Origin: Rhodoferax sp. | GTDB taxonomy: Bacteria; Pseudomonadota; Gammaproteobacteria; Burkholderiales; Burkholderiaceae_C | Length of the DNA stretch: 64,000 nt | Reading direction: 5' to 3' | NCBI RefSeq assembly: GCF_013297935.1 | Contig: NZ_JAAFIX010000001.1 | Coordinates: forward strand, 576,334-640,333 | Shown: positions 55,348-63,395 of the stretch, one piece after another | Position numbering within the stretch: the first letter of the stretch is position 1 | Layout: the number at the start of each line of letters is the position of its first letter | Notes under the pieces: model-generated | Told to the model about the DNA's origin: nothing | The model's database searches: none | Seen by the model: only the letters and a program-made list of their open reading frames with translations | Made by a program: the position numbers and the translations under genes

Positions 55348-55487
55348 GCGAGTCCGCACATTGCTTTGCACTGCGCCGGCGCTGTACCGAGTTCGATGCG
55401 CTTGTCATCGACTGCGGCGCGCTAGCGCCTGCTCACCAGCAGGATTTGGCCAACTGTTTGCCGTTTTTGGCGTGTGGCGCGGAGTAA
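55341..55487 (+). CDS. Small Cys-rich ORF coupled to the ECF sigma gene, possible mini anti-sigma factor
   Basis: 48 residues. A GTG start overlaps the sigma stop (GTGCTGA), a usual sign of translational coupling. The product CTEFDALVIDCGALAP and CLPFLACGAE has the Cys spacing and leucine pattern of the N-terminus of zinc-finger anti-sigma factors, but the His ligand is not in place and there is no membrane anchor. It could also be the remnant of a longer anti-sigma gene cut off by the arrival of the ABC genes. Confidence 0.35.
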   Translation: MLSESAHCFALRRRCTEFDALVIDCGALAPAHQQDLANCLPFLACGAE

Positions 55488-55575
55488 ACGGCACAAGGCT
55501 GGCTCGCCGACAGCGACCCAAGTCTACGCACCAGGCCGGTGCTTTTTCTCGGCGCAAAAGCGCTCCAGTACAGCT

Positions 55576-56361
55576 ATGGCTGCTTCGATCTTGAGCGCGG
55601 CCGAGGCCCCCGGCCAGGCCAGCGTTGAGCTGCGCGGCGTCAGCTGTGGCGTGCCTGGCCGCCGTCTGTTGGATGCGCTCAGTTGGCGTCTGCCACAGGG
55701 AGTGATCTGCTTGCTGTACGGCGCAAACGGGGCGGGCAAATCCAGCCTACTCAAGCTACTGGCCGGTCTGCTGGAAGGCCAGCCCGGTTTGTGCATTGAA
55801 GGCACGGGTGAGGTACTGGGTCAGCCCTTATTAGGGCGCGGGGGTGCGCAACGGGCTCGCTTGGGCTATATGCCGCAGCAAGGCGGGCTTTACGAGGAGC
55901 TCAGCGTTGCCGAAAACCTGCAATTTCGCGCCGAGCTGCTGGACCTGCCCGACGCAGCGACCTTCTTGCAAACCCATGTGCAAGCGCATGGTCTGCAACC
56001 AGTCTGGCGACAAAAAGTGATACAGCTGTCCGGCGGTTGGCGACAACGAGTGGCTTTTGCGGCGGCCCTGTTGGCGGGTCCGCGCCTGCTGTTGTTGGAT
56101 GAACCCAGTGCCGGAGTCGATCTGGAGGCGAAGGCGCAGATCTGGGCGCGCATCCACGGCCTGCGAGAAGCAGGGGTGACCGTCTTGGTCAGCAGCCACG
56201 ACAGCGAGGACGCCCAGCAATGCGAGCAGCTGCTGGCGTTGGCCAGCGGGCGACTGGTGTTTCAAGGTCGGCCGCAAGACCTGGCCGCCGGCCTGGGCGA
56301 CGGCAGCTTGCAGGCCGGCCTGCGGGCGCTGCTGCGAGTTAGCACGGTGCCCTGCCCATGA
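55576..56361 (+). CDS. ABC-2 type exporter ATP-binding protein
   Basis: 261 residues from ATG 55576. Walker A LYGANGAGKSSLLKLLAGLL, Q-loop GYMPQQGGLYEELS, signature LSGGWRQRVAFAAALLAG, Walker B LLLLDEPSAGVD, His switch VSSHDSEDA. It is of the drug/CcmA-like class. The permease start overlaps its stop (ATGA). The usual HlyD-type adaptor of YbhGFSR systems is not adjacent. Confidence 0.9.
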   Translation: MAASILSAAEAPGQASVELRGVSCGVPGRRLLDALSWRLPQGVICLLYGANGAGKSSLLKLLAGLLEGQPGLCIEGTGEVLGQPLLGRGGAQRARLGYMPQQGGLYEELSVAENLQFRAELLDLPDAATFLQTHVQAHGLQPVWRQKVIQLSGGWRQRVAFAAALLAGPRLLLLDEPSAGVDLEAKAQIWARIHGLREAGVTVLVSSHDSEDAQQCEQLLALASGRLVFQGRPQDLAAGLGDGSLQAGLRALLRVSTVPCP

Positions 56362-57554
56362 GACTACTTGAATGGGCCCAGGGTATGCGACGCCATTCCC
56401 GCCTGATTCGGGCGGTGGCTCGCAAGGAGTGGCAGCAGCTGCGGCGCGACCGCCTCACGCTCGCGCTCTTGCTGGGTGTGCCCTTGGCGCAGATTTTGTT
56501 GTTCGGCTTTGCCATCACGCTCACGCCCACCCAACTGCCCGCCGCCTGGGTGGCGCTGCCGCCCAGCGGCATGCAGAAAGAGCCAACCGATGCCGCGCTG
56601 GATGCGCACGTCCACCGCGCCATGCTGGCCCACCTGAGCCAAGGCCAGGGCCTGCGCATCGCGCCCGATCCGCTGACACCCGAGCAGGCCCAGGCCCAGC
56701 TGCAGCGGGGCGAGCTGCGCTTACTCCTAGCTTGGCCCGCCCAGCCCTCACGCTACCTGCTACAAGGTCAGACGCTGCCCTTGCGCTTGGAGGCTGACCT
56801 CTCTGACCCTTATGTCCACGCACTGGTCGCCCAGCTGGGTGACGGGCTAGCGCATGGCTTATCGGCCCGTCTGGCTGGGCCCGCCGGGCCACCGCTGCGT
56901 TTGCAGCTGCCGGAGGGGATGGCCCTCAGCCTTGAACTGCGCGGGCGCTTCGCGCAGTCTCCTGATTCGGGTGCCTACCTCGTGCCGGCGCTCAGTGGGG
57001 TCATTCTCACGCTCACCCTGACGCTGATGGCTGCGCTGTGCGTGGTGCGGGAGCTGGAGCGTGGGACCTGGGATGCATTGCGCACCACGCCACTGGGTGC
57101 CATCCATATTGTGATCGGCAAACTGCTGCCCTATGCCACGCTGGGCCTTGTGCTTTATGCCTTGATGCAGGCACTGGCAGCCGCCCTGTTTGGCACGCCC
57201 TGGGCTAGCCTCTGTTTGTGGGGCTTGGCGGCGGGCTTCATGCTGGGTCAACTAGGCCTGGGGCTGTGCTTATCGCTGCTGGCGCGGACCCAGTTGCAGG
57301 CATTGCAGCTGGGGGTATTCTTTTATCTGCCCTCGATTCTTTTGTCTGGCTTTATGTTCCCGTTTGAAAGCATGCCGGCCTGGGCGCGCGGCTTGGGTGA
57401 ATTGCTGCCGCTGACACATTTTTTGCGCGCACTGCGAGCCGAATTGTTCCGCGGCGCCGATGCTACTCAGGTGCTGAGCTTGGGTGCCCCGATCGTGTTG
57501 TTTGCCGGCCTGGCGCTGGGCCTTTCGGTGTGGGGCTATCGGCGCCGGGTGTGA
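56358..57554 (+). CDS. ABC-2 type permease (YbhS/YhhJ-like)
   Basis: 398 residues. N-terminal KEWQQLRRDRLTLALLLGVP and a first TM helix, a ~150-residue external domain, and five C-terminal helices (VILTLTLTLMAALCVVRELE; ATLGLVLYALMQALAAALFG; LGVFFYLPSILLSGFMFPFE). The motif ERGTWDALRTTPL is typical of ABC-2 exporters. With the overlapping ATPase gene it forms a minimal exporter of unknown substrate. Confidence 0.9.
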   Translation: MRLLEWAQGMRRHSRLIRAVARKEWQQLRRDRLTLALLLGVPLAQILLFGFAITLTPTQLPAAWVALPPSGMQKEPTDAALDAHVHRAMLAHLSQGQGLRIAPDPLTPEQAQAQLQRGELRLLLAWPAQPSRYLLQGQTLPLRLEADLSDPYVHALVAQLGDGLAHGLSARLAGPAGPPLRLQLPEGMALSLELRGRFAQSPDSGAYLVPALSGVILTLTLTLMAALCVVRELERGTWDALRTTPLGAIHIVIGKLLPYATLGLVLYALMQALAAALFGTPWASLCLWGLAAGFMLGQLGLGLCLSLLARTQLQALQLGVFFYLPSILLSGFMFPFESMPAWARGLGELLPLTHFLRALRAELFRGADATQVLSLGAPIVLFAGLALGLSVWGYRRRV

Positions 57555-57860
57555 GGAACTGAGGCCGCCTATCGACCCGTGGGTCTCATCCCTTTTTAGG
57601 AGTCAAGCTTCTATGTACACGGAACTGTCCCTTAGACCCTGGTGTTTTCAACCGGTCCTTTGGCCAGCGCGCTCAGCCAGGCACTCACAGCCTTGCCCTT
57701 TCATGCAGCGGCCCTGGCCAAGACCTTGGCACCGCTTTGATAGTCGCTGCGAGGCTTGTCGAATCAAAAATGAATTGACGTAAGAACCTGCTGGTTGGCT
57801 CGACCAATGAGCACCACATTTTGTGCGGCAGCCTCAGCATTCATTTAAATCGAGTCAACT
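57555..57860. other. Gene-poor gap with possible decayed coding sequence
   Basis: The 306-bp gap after the permease shows no intact gene. One frame (57652-57741) gives a coherent Ala/Leu-rich C-terminus-like stretch, STGPLASALSQALTALPFH, ending in TGA at a point where no start is available, so it may be a gene fragment. GGAACTGTCCCTTAG at about 57620 resembles transposon-end sequences, but no terminal repeat pair was found. The composition changes here toward the lower-GC right end of the window. Confidence 0.35.
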
Positions 57861-58691
57861 ATGCCCATACAACGCCGCAATGCCATCAAACTCATGGCTT
57901 TTTACGCTGTTTTTGCCAGTAGTCCACATGTTTTTGCTCAAGGCTCTGGTTTAGACCATAGTTACGCCGGCTGGGACGCCCTGCTGCAAAAGCATGTCAA
58001 ATGGCTGCCTGACGGCAAACAGTCACGCATGGACTACCGCGCATTGGCGGCAGACCGCGCGGCTTTGCAAGCCGTGCTGGCGCAGTGGTCGGCGGTCACG
58101 CCAGCGCAGTTTGCAACCTTCAGCCGTGAACAGCAAATGGTGTTTCTCATCAACGCCTACAACGGCTTCACCGCAGAACTCATCCTGACCAAGTACCCCA
58201 ACCTAAAGTCCATCAAGGATGCAGGCTCATTGTTACAGTCACCGTGGAAAAACAAGTTTTTTACCTTGCTTGGTGAGCAACGCCACTTGGACTGGATTGA
58301 GCATGAGCAACTCCGCCCCAACTACAACGACCCACGCGTCCACGCTGCAGTTAACTGCGCCAGTATTGGTTGCCCCGCTCTGCGGCCTGACGCATTCACG
58401 CCCGCCAAACTGGATGCGCAACTGACTGACGGCATGTTGCGCTTTATGAGCGACCGCAGCCGCAACCGTTACAACGCGCAATCAGGCAAGCTGGAAGTCA
58501 GCGCCATCTTTAAATGGTTTCGCGAAGACTTTGAAAAAGGTCAACGCGGCTTTGCCAAGCTTGAGGACGTGTTTGCCTTTTATGCGGACCAGTTAACCAA
58601 CGACGCAGCAACCAGAGACAAGCTGCGCGCGAAAACGGTCAGTATCAGCTTTTTAGACTACGACTGGTCATTGAATGACACCGGTCGCTAA
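57861..58691 (+). CDS. DUF547 exported protein
   Basis: 276 residues. An N-terminal signal (NAIKLMAFYAVFASSPHVFA) precedes a DUF547 domain with the papain-like features of the family: VFLINAYNGFTAELILTKYP, HAAVNCASIGCPALRPDAFT (Cys and His near a Pro-Ala-Leu) and VSAIFKWFREDF. DUF547 proteins are secreted or lipid-anchored and uncharacterised, often near redox or stress genes. The DUF3179 gene follows, 133 bp after the stop. Confidence 0.88.
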   Translation: MPIQRRNAIKLMAFYAVFASSPHVFAQGSGLDHSYAGWDALLQKHVKWLPDGKQSRMDYRALAADRAALQAVLAQWSAVTPAQFATFSREQQMVFLINAYNGFTAELILTKYPNLKSIKDAGSLLQSPWKNKFFTLLGEQRHLDWIEHEQLRPNYNDPRVHAAVNCASIGCPALRPDAFTPAKLDAQLTDGMLRFMSDRSRNRYNAQSGKLEVSAIFKWFREDFEKGQRGFAKLEDVFAFYADQLTNDAATRDKLRAKTVSISFLDYDWSLNDTGR

Positions 58692-58824
58692 CGCAAATCA
58701 AGCCGCCGAGCCGACCTTGCCAGCGATACGCCTGGCTACGTACCGGGACAGATTCTGGTGGTGTTCAGCCCAATACCTCCACATTTTCTTGTCACGCTTT
58801 TTTGCAAGATCACCCGTTAAGTTG

Positions 58825-60243
58825 ATGCCCATCAGCACCTCGCTATCGGTGCTATCAGCGATGTTGGCGTTGGTTGTACCCATAACAGCGACTGCTCAAA
58901 CTTCAGCAGCCCAAACCCTTGTTACACCCAGTCAAACAGCGCCTGTAGCGCCAGCGACGGGTTTGAAAGATAAAGCACAGCAAGATTTCCCAGCAGCACC
59001 AGCCGTTCGCAGCGGGCCACTAGCTCCGGCCGTGAGTCAAGCGCTAGCTTTGGTTGCACCGGCGATTCGTGACAATCGCTTTCCAACCGCTGCCGTAAGA
59101 GCCATTGGCCGAGGGGGCGATGCGCGCATGGCCTGGTATCTCAATGATTTGATCCGTCTGGTCAACAGCCAATCTGCGGCTGATGAAGTCGTCGCGGCAT
59201 TCGAGCAGCTGACCCAAGCCCCGCTACCACTTGATGCCTTCACCGCCATGGGTGACCGTGTTCTAGCTTGGAACCTGCCAGCGCCACCGGGCTACCGAGA
59301 GATGAAGCGCGATTTGTTTTTGCAGATCGAGCCGCGCTGGCAACCTTTTTTTGACGATGCGCAATCAGCCATCGATTGGCGACAAGTGGGTTGGGGTGGC
59401 GTGTTTATTGACGATAGGCCTGATGCCACCCAAGGCCAAATTTGTCCACGCGGTTGCATCCCCGCTCTAGACCAGCCCAAAACCACGCCAGCTGCTCAGG
59501 GCAATTGGTATCCAGACAACGCTATCGTTTTTGGTCTGGTCATCAACGGTGAGGCTAGAGCCTATCCCAAGAACATAATGGAAGTGCATGAAATGGTCAA
59601 CGACACTCTGGGCGGGCGACAAATCGGTATGCCCTATTGCACGCTGTGTCGGTCGGTGCAAGCCTATCTCACAGATCGTGCAGGTAGCTTCAAGCCTTTG
59701 CTACGCACATCAGGCCTGCTGTCCCGCTCCAATAAATTCATGTACGACCTGCGTACATTTTCTGCAGTCGATACGTTCACCGGGCAAGCCATATCCGGCC
59801 CATTGCACCGCGCCAAAATCGTGCTGCCTCAAGCCACGGTTGTGATCTCAACTTGGGCAGCTTGGCGCAAGGCCTACCCCAACACCACCATACTGGCCGA
59901 AGACGGTGGCGTGGGTCGCCGCTATCCTGCCAACCCACTGCGCGGGCGAGATGATCAAGGTCCCATCTTTCCAGTCGGCCCGGTGGATACGCGCTTGGGC
60001 GTACATGACGTGGTTCTGGGTGTTATCTCACCAGACGGCAGGGCGTTGGCGTTTTCGCGTGCTGCCGCACAACTGGCTATTAAGGCAGGCGAACCTGTTC
60101 GCCTTGCCGGCGTAACGGTTCGCGCTGACGCTGATGGCTTACGCGCTTTTGCAGGTGATACTGAAATGCCTAGCCATGAAGCTTTTTGGTTTGCTTGGAG
60201 TCAATTTAGGCCTGCCACGCTGCTGTGGCAGCGCAAGCAGTGA
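58825..60243 (+). CDS. DUF3179 exported protein
   Basis: 472 residues from ATG 58825, which places a signal peptide first (SVLSAMLALVVPITATAQ); an open frame back to 58675 overlaps the DUF547 stop and adds a non-signal stretch. After a ~200-residue N-terminal region comes the DUF3179 domain: VFGLVINGEARAYPKNIMEV, MPYCTLCRSVQAYL (CxxC) and LRTSGLLSRSNKFMYDLRTF. The CTLC and the conserved His suggest a metal or redox role, but no function is known. Confidence 0.87.
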   Translation: MPISTSLSVLSAMLALVVPITATAQTSAAQTLVTPSQTAPVAPATGLKDKAQQDFPAAPAVRSGPLAPAVSQALALVAPAIRDNRFPTAAVRAIGRGGDARMAWYLNDLIRLVNSQSAADEVVAAFEQLTQAPLPLDAFTAMGDRVLAWNLPAPPGYREMKRDLFLQIEPRWQPFFDDAQSAIDWRQVGWGGVFIDDRPDATQGQICPRGCIPALDQPKTTPAAQGNWYPDNAIVFGLVINGEARAYPKNIMEVHEMVNDTLGGRQIGMPYCTLCRSVQAYLTDRAGSFKPLLRTSGLLSRSNKFMYDLRTFSAVDTFTGQAISGPLHRAKIVLPQATVVISTWAAWRKAYPNTTILAEDGGVGRRYPANPLRGRDDQGPIFPVGPVDTRLGVHDVVLGVISPDGRALAFSRAAAQLAIKAGEPVRLAGVTVRADADGLRAFAGDTEMPSHEAFWFAWSQFRPATLLWQRKQ

Positions 60244-60308
60244 GTTACTCCAATTACCAATATACGAATCACCTATGCAAAGCCCTACGGCAATAGCAAG
60301 TTTGCCCC

Positions 60309-60803
60309 CTACTGCTCGACGTAGGTGCCCGCTTTGAGCTCCGGCCAGTTTTGGTCAGCATCTTTGACATAGCCCGGAATATCCATCTTCCACTTCTTCA
60401 GCACCGTTTGGTTGAGGTTCAGGTACAACTTGTTGTTCAGCACTTTGAAGGCCGCAGGGTCGATCTCTGGGGTGTAGCCCTGGGCAACACCGTAGGCGCA
60501 GTAACCGCCGTATTGGGGCGCATATTTTTCGGGATCAGCAGCAAATGCATCGCGATTGGCGACATTGCTGAAGTGCCACGTAGCACCTTGCCATTCGGTG
60601 GTGATTGATGCTTTGCCTTTGACTGCCTTGTTCAGCTTGAAATAGGCCACAGGGTCATAACCGCGAATAGCACCGGCCTCAGTCGAAAAAATCGGCTTGA
60701 TAGCGTCTGACGCTTGGGCAGGCGCCGCCACCAGGCTCCCCAATGCAAAAGCCAACGTGCTGGTGGCCAAGAAGTTGCGACGGTGGATTGAAAGCAGGTG
60801 CAT
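60309..60803 (-). CDS. Tat-exported YHS-domain protein
   Basis: 164 residues from ATG 60803. Tat-type signal HRRNFLATSTLAFALGSL ending PAQA. The YHS-like region includes GAIRGYDPVAYFKLNKAVKG, ATWHFSNVANRDAFAADPEK and YAPQYGGYCAYGVAQG. YHS domains are linked to copper or other metal handling. It is the last gene of a minus-strand set with the DUF6969-like and Cys-rich genes, 41 bp from the former. Convergent with the DUF3179 gene. Confidence 0.88.
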   Translation of the reverse strand: MHLLSIHRRNFLATSTLAFALGSLVAAPAQASDAIKPIFSTEAGAIRGYDPVAYFKLNKAVKGKASITTEWQGATWHFSNVANRDAFAADPEKYAPQYGGYCAYGVAQGYTPEIDPAAFKVLNNKLYLNLNQTVLKKWKMDIPGYVKDADQNWPELKAGTYVEQ

Positions 60804-60844
60804 ATTGGGCTCCAGAAGATAAAGATGGTGTGAATACGGATGAC

Positions 60845-61546
60845 TCAGGCTGCGCCTTCCAGCCCGGCGATATCGTCTAACAAATCGATGGGTAGGTAGC
60901 ACAGCGCCTCAATGCTGGCGTCAGCAAATACACTGCGCCGGTCACGCTGGGCGCATAGGCGCTGCATCACTGCGTCGCGCTGCTGTAGCAACAACAATAT
61001 GTGGCCGTGGTACAGGGTTAAGAGCGAGCGCAAAAACACATTGACATTAGGGTCGCCACGGCGGCTACCGATGGCAAAGGCACTCAGCCCTTTTTCGCAG
61101 GCGGCATAGTCCAGCCAGGGCCCTTTGGTGACCCAGCGGTTGGTGGTAAAGAACCCAATCGGCAGGCCCTGCGCGTCCATCGAAACGGCCACGATGTGAG
61201 CCGGTGCTGGGGCGTATTTGGGGTTTTTGCGGGTCAGGCCCAAGGCGTCGGGATGCACAAAGATGTGGAAGTGCCCATGCTCTTTAAACGGGCGCTTCTT
61301 ACTGGCATGGGCATGAAAATAGTACTGCGATGCACGGGCATCGTCGCGCACATCGTTGTCGGGGTAATGGTCCCACTCGCTGAACACTGCGTCACCCACT
61401 ATGCGGTGAACCACTTGGCTGCCTTGCTGCTGCAGGTTGTGCAGACTACCCACCAGTCGGGTTGCGGCACGCATGCGTTGGGTATAGGGCAGTGACAGGG
61501 CTTGTAACGCGCTTGCAGAGGGTTGAAGGCGTTGGGGAGTGTGCAT
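60845..61546 (-). CDS. DUF6969-like protein
   Basis: 233 residues from ATG 61546. Recognisable blocks are VFSEWDHYPDNDVRDDARAS, YYFHAHASKKRPFKEHGHFH and IFVHP (a His-rich motif), VSMDAQGLPIGFFTTNRWVT and LSAFAIGSRRGDPNVNVFLR. I recall this as DUF6969 but cannot verify it here. The HxHxx...HGHFHIFVH cluster could bind metal. No signal peptide or membrane helix. It lies between the Cys-rich peptide gene and the YHS gene in the same orientation; its function is unknown. Confidence 0.65.
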   Translation of the reverse strand: MHTPQRLQPSASALQALSLPYTQRMRAATRLVGSLHNLQQQGSQVVHRIVGDAVFSEWDHYPDNDVRDDARASQYYFHAHASKKRPFKEHGHFHIFVHPDALGLTRKNPKYAPAPAHIVAVSMDAQGLPIGFFTTNRWVTKGPWLDYAACEKGLSAFAIGSRRGDPNVNVFLRSLLTLYHGHILLLLQQRDAVMQRLCAQRDRRSVFADASIEALCYLPIDLLDDIAGLEGAA

Positions 61547-61560
61547 GGTTGATACCAGTA

Positions 61561-61601
61561 GGATGGCCACTACACGCCCTGTGGGCGTGCTGCGGCCATC
61601 C
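61561..61601. repeat. Hairpin between Cys-rich and DUF6969-like genes
   Basis: GGATGGCC / GGCCATCC and, inside, CACGCCC / GGGCGTG with a TGT loop. No T-run follows in the direction of transcription, so it may protect, process or attenuate mRNA, leaving much more Cys-rich product than DUF6969 product. Confidence 0.65.
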
Positions 61602-61612
61602 GTCGGAAATAT

Positions 61613-61882
61613 TTACTTCTTGGCAGCGCAGCAGCCGGTTTTGGCAGCGCAGCAGCCGTGTTTCTTCGCCGCGCAGCAACCTTTCTTGAGCTTCTTTTTC
61701 TTAGCCGCGCAGCACGCGTCTTTAGCGCCACAGCAACCCTTCTTGGCCGCGCAGGCAGACTTGGCTGCACAAGGTGAAGCTGCACAGGCTGCAAATGCAG
61801 GTGCTGCGGCCACGGCAGCGGCAGCCACCAAAGACGCGCCGACGATGTTTTTCAAAGATGCTGACAGTGATTTGGATTTCAT
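61613..61882 (-). CDS. Exported cysteine/lysine repeat protein (CC-A-A-K-K repeats)
   Basis: 89 residues from ATG 61882 (SD GGAG six bases upstream). Signal peptide LVAAAAVAAAPAFA, then a ~52-residue mature part with 13 Cys, arranged in CAAK, GCCGAKDACCAAKKKK, GCCAAKKHGCCAAKTGCCAA repeats. No other amino-acid variety is present beyond A, K, G and a few D, H, S, P, T, L. Such a peptide could bind copper or another soft metal, like metallothioneins or bufferin-type peptides; that is inference. No DUF692/MNIO modification enzyme lies nearby. Confidence 0.82.
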   Translation of the reverse strand: MKSKSLSASLKNIVGASLVAAAAVAAAPAFAACAASPCAAKSACAAKKGCCGAKDACCAAKKKKLKKGCCAAKKHGCCAAKTGCCAAKK

Positions 61883-62052
61883 GGAGTACTCCGGAGGTTT
61901 CATTGCGCCTGTAGCGGGGCAAAAACTGCTTTGTGAAAGCGCTACGAGAGGTCAGTCGCTTGCCAGCGAAAGAACATTACAAAAGGTTTGGAAAAAATAT
62001 TATGTTTGCACCAAGAGTGTGGTGCAGCATCAGGTTTCACGCGGCTGGCTAG

Positions 62053-62100
62053 CTATTGTTTATATAGCTGGTTGTGCACTTTTTTAGAGGGGCTAGAGCC
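62053..62100 (+). repeat. Interspersed repeat copy j (diverged) upstream of the Cys-rich gene
   Basis: TTTATATAGCTGGTTGTGCA, then CTTTTTTAGAGGGGCTAGAGCC: the AGCTG..TGCGCA and GGGCTAGAG blocks of the family can be made out but with changes. It lies between the Cys-rich gene and the IS4 fragment. Confidence 0.5.
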
Positions 62101-62108
62101 AATACCGT

Positions 62109-62590
62109 TCAGATGCGTAACGCAGGGACTGGATGATGAGGCTGATGTAGCAAATCACCACGATGGCGGGTGTTGAAGCTACTCATCTTGCACTTGATCA
62201 CGCGCACGGCGTGCACGAAGCTCAAGCGATCTGGAACGCGCTGGTGCCTCGCGAGGCACCAGGCTAGCCAAAAACCTCAGCATTGGCCGTGTCGTCAGCC
62301 ACATCCATATAGCTTCCATCGAGCGCCATGATGCGTGGTCCCAGCCGAGTGCAGGCTTGCCTTGTCGGTCTGGGCCAGTACGCCTGCGCTGATCAGGTGC
62401 GCATAAGCAATGCAAATGAAATAGCTCCAGGCCGTGAAGTCACAGTTCCAACGGTTAGCTTGGTACCCATCAACGAGGTGTTCGAAGTGACTCAACGGCA
62501 CGACTGCCAAAAGTTGTACAAAACCGCTACGCTCAATGTTTATGTCGTAGACCTCGACAAATGAGGTTAGATCAATGATGAACACGTAGC
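62109..62590 (-). pseudogene. Decayed IS4-family transposase
   Basis: On the minus strand an N-terminal piece (FVQLLAVVPLSHFEHLVDGY) is followed, after a frame change, by the catalytic region ALDGSYMDVADDTANAEVFG, an in-frame stop, PGASRGTSAF, and then directly, in another frame, the normal C-terminal signature DRLSFVHAVRVIKCKM. So the middle is deleted and several frameshifts and stops are present. It cannot make transposase. The perfect palindrome at 62241-62262 lies at GASRGTS and is part of the original gene. Confidence 0.75.
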
Positions 62591-62684
62591 ATCAAACCGC
62601 TGGCAGGGGCGTGAGGCGACCAGGTTTTGCGACGTTGGTGCCAAATGTGCCGCATTTTTTGGCCTCACAGGCCAGATTTACGGG

Positions 62685-62876
62685 CTATGTTGCCCGGATT
62701 CTCGCTTCATGGGCGCACCTTGCCTGGTTGGTGAAGTCGCAGGCGTTTGGGGCCTTGCCCGCAATCAGCGCCTTCTGATCGGCATAGGCCGAGCCACCGC
62801 AAATGCGCAGCTTCATGTCGAAGTGCCACTGCTTGCCTTTGAGGGTTTGTTGTTTCATTGGTCTACAACGCCTCAT
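62685..62876 (-). pseudogene. Fragment of an IS5-family transposase
   Basis: The reading frame gives KQQTLKGKQWHFDMKLRI, then SAYADQKALIAGKAPNACDF and TNQARC, matching two separated conserved blocks of IS5-family transposases (KGxQWxFGMK and SQKxLIxxKAPxAxDFTNQR) with the part between deleted. The N-terminus and C-terminal catalytic Glu region are missing. Terminal inverted repeats were not found. Confidence 0.7.
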
Positions 62877-62984
62877 CCGCTAGGGGCGTAGATCTTAATC
62901 GTCAAAGCCTTAAGCCGTAACTGTAAGAAAGCCCCCCCCCGAGCCGACTGAAGGGCACACCCCTATTTTTTGGAAGCCAACGCC

Positions 62985-63356
62985 ATGAAAACTATCGCCA
63001 CCCTACTCCTTGGCCTGTGCGCCAGCGCCGCCTTCGCGCTCGACATTCAGCCCTACACGCCCCAGGCCTTCGCTGATTTGCAGCAGGCAGGAAAACCCGT
63101 AGCACTGCACTTTCACGCTGACTGGTGCCCTACCTGCCGCGCGCAAGAGAAAGTATTTAACCAGTGGAAGGGCGACACCACCGTTCCCGGCACGCTGCTA
63201 GTTGCGAACTACGACAAGGAGAAGGACCTGAAAAAGCAGTACGGCGTGCGCAGTCAATCCACTGTGATCGTGTTCAAAGGCAGTATGGAAACAGCTCGCC
63301 TGGGCGGTGCAACTGATCCCGCGACGCTGCGCACTGCGCTGCAATCTGCCCAATAA
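62985..63356 (+). CDS. Exported thioredoxin-fold protein
   Basis: 123 residues from ATG 62985. Signal peptide TLLLGLCASAAFA, then a thioredoxin fold with the active site in FHADWCPTCRAQEKVF (CPTC) and the cis-Pro-less loop VRSQSTVIVFKG. It is like the periplasmic thioredoxins that receive electrons from DsbD/CcdA-type membrane proteins. The next gene, 39 bp downstream, encodes such a protein. A role in keeping metal-binding Cys reduced is plausible. Confidence 0.87.
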   Translation: MKTIATLLLGLCASAAFALDIQPYTPQAFADLQQAGKPVALHFHADWCPTCRAQEKVFNQWKGDTTVPGTLLVANYDKEKDLKKQYGVRSQSTVIVFKGSMETARLGGATDPATLRTALQSAQ

Positions 63357-63395
63357 AACCTGCACCAACCCGAACCACACACCGCCTTCTTGCCC

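Noticed and set aside
58698..58883. 60-codon minus-strand frame between DUF547 and DUF3179 genes
   Set aside because: It overlaps the DUF3179 signal peptide, has no recognisable motif, and lacks a good ribosome-binding site.
62241..62262. Perfect 22-bp palindrome as a regulatory site
   Set aside because: It encodes the normal GASRGTS stretch of an IS4 transposase relic and is explained by that coding sequence.
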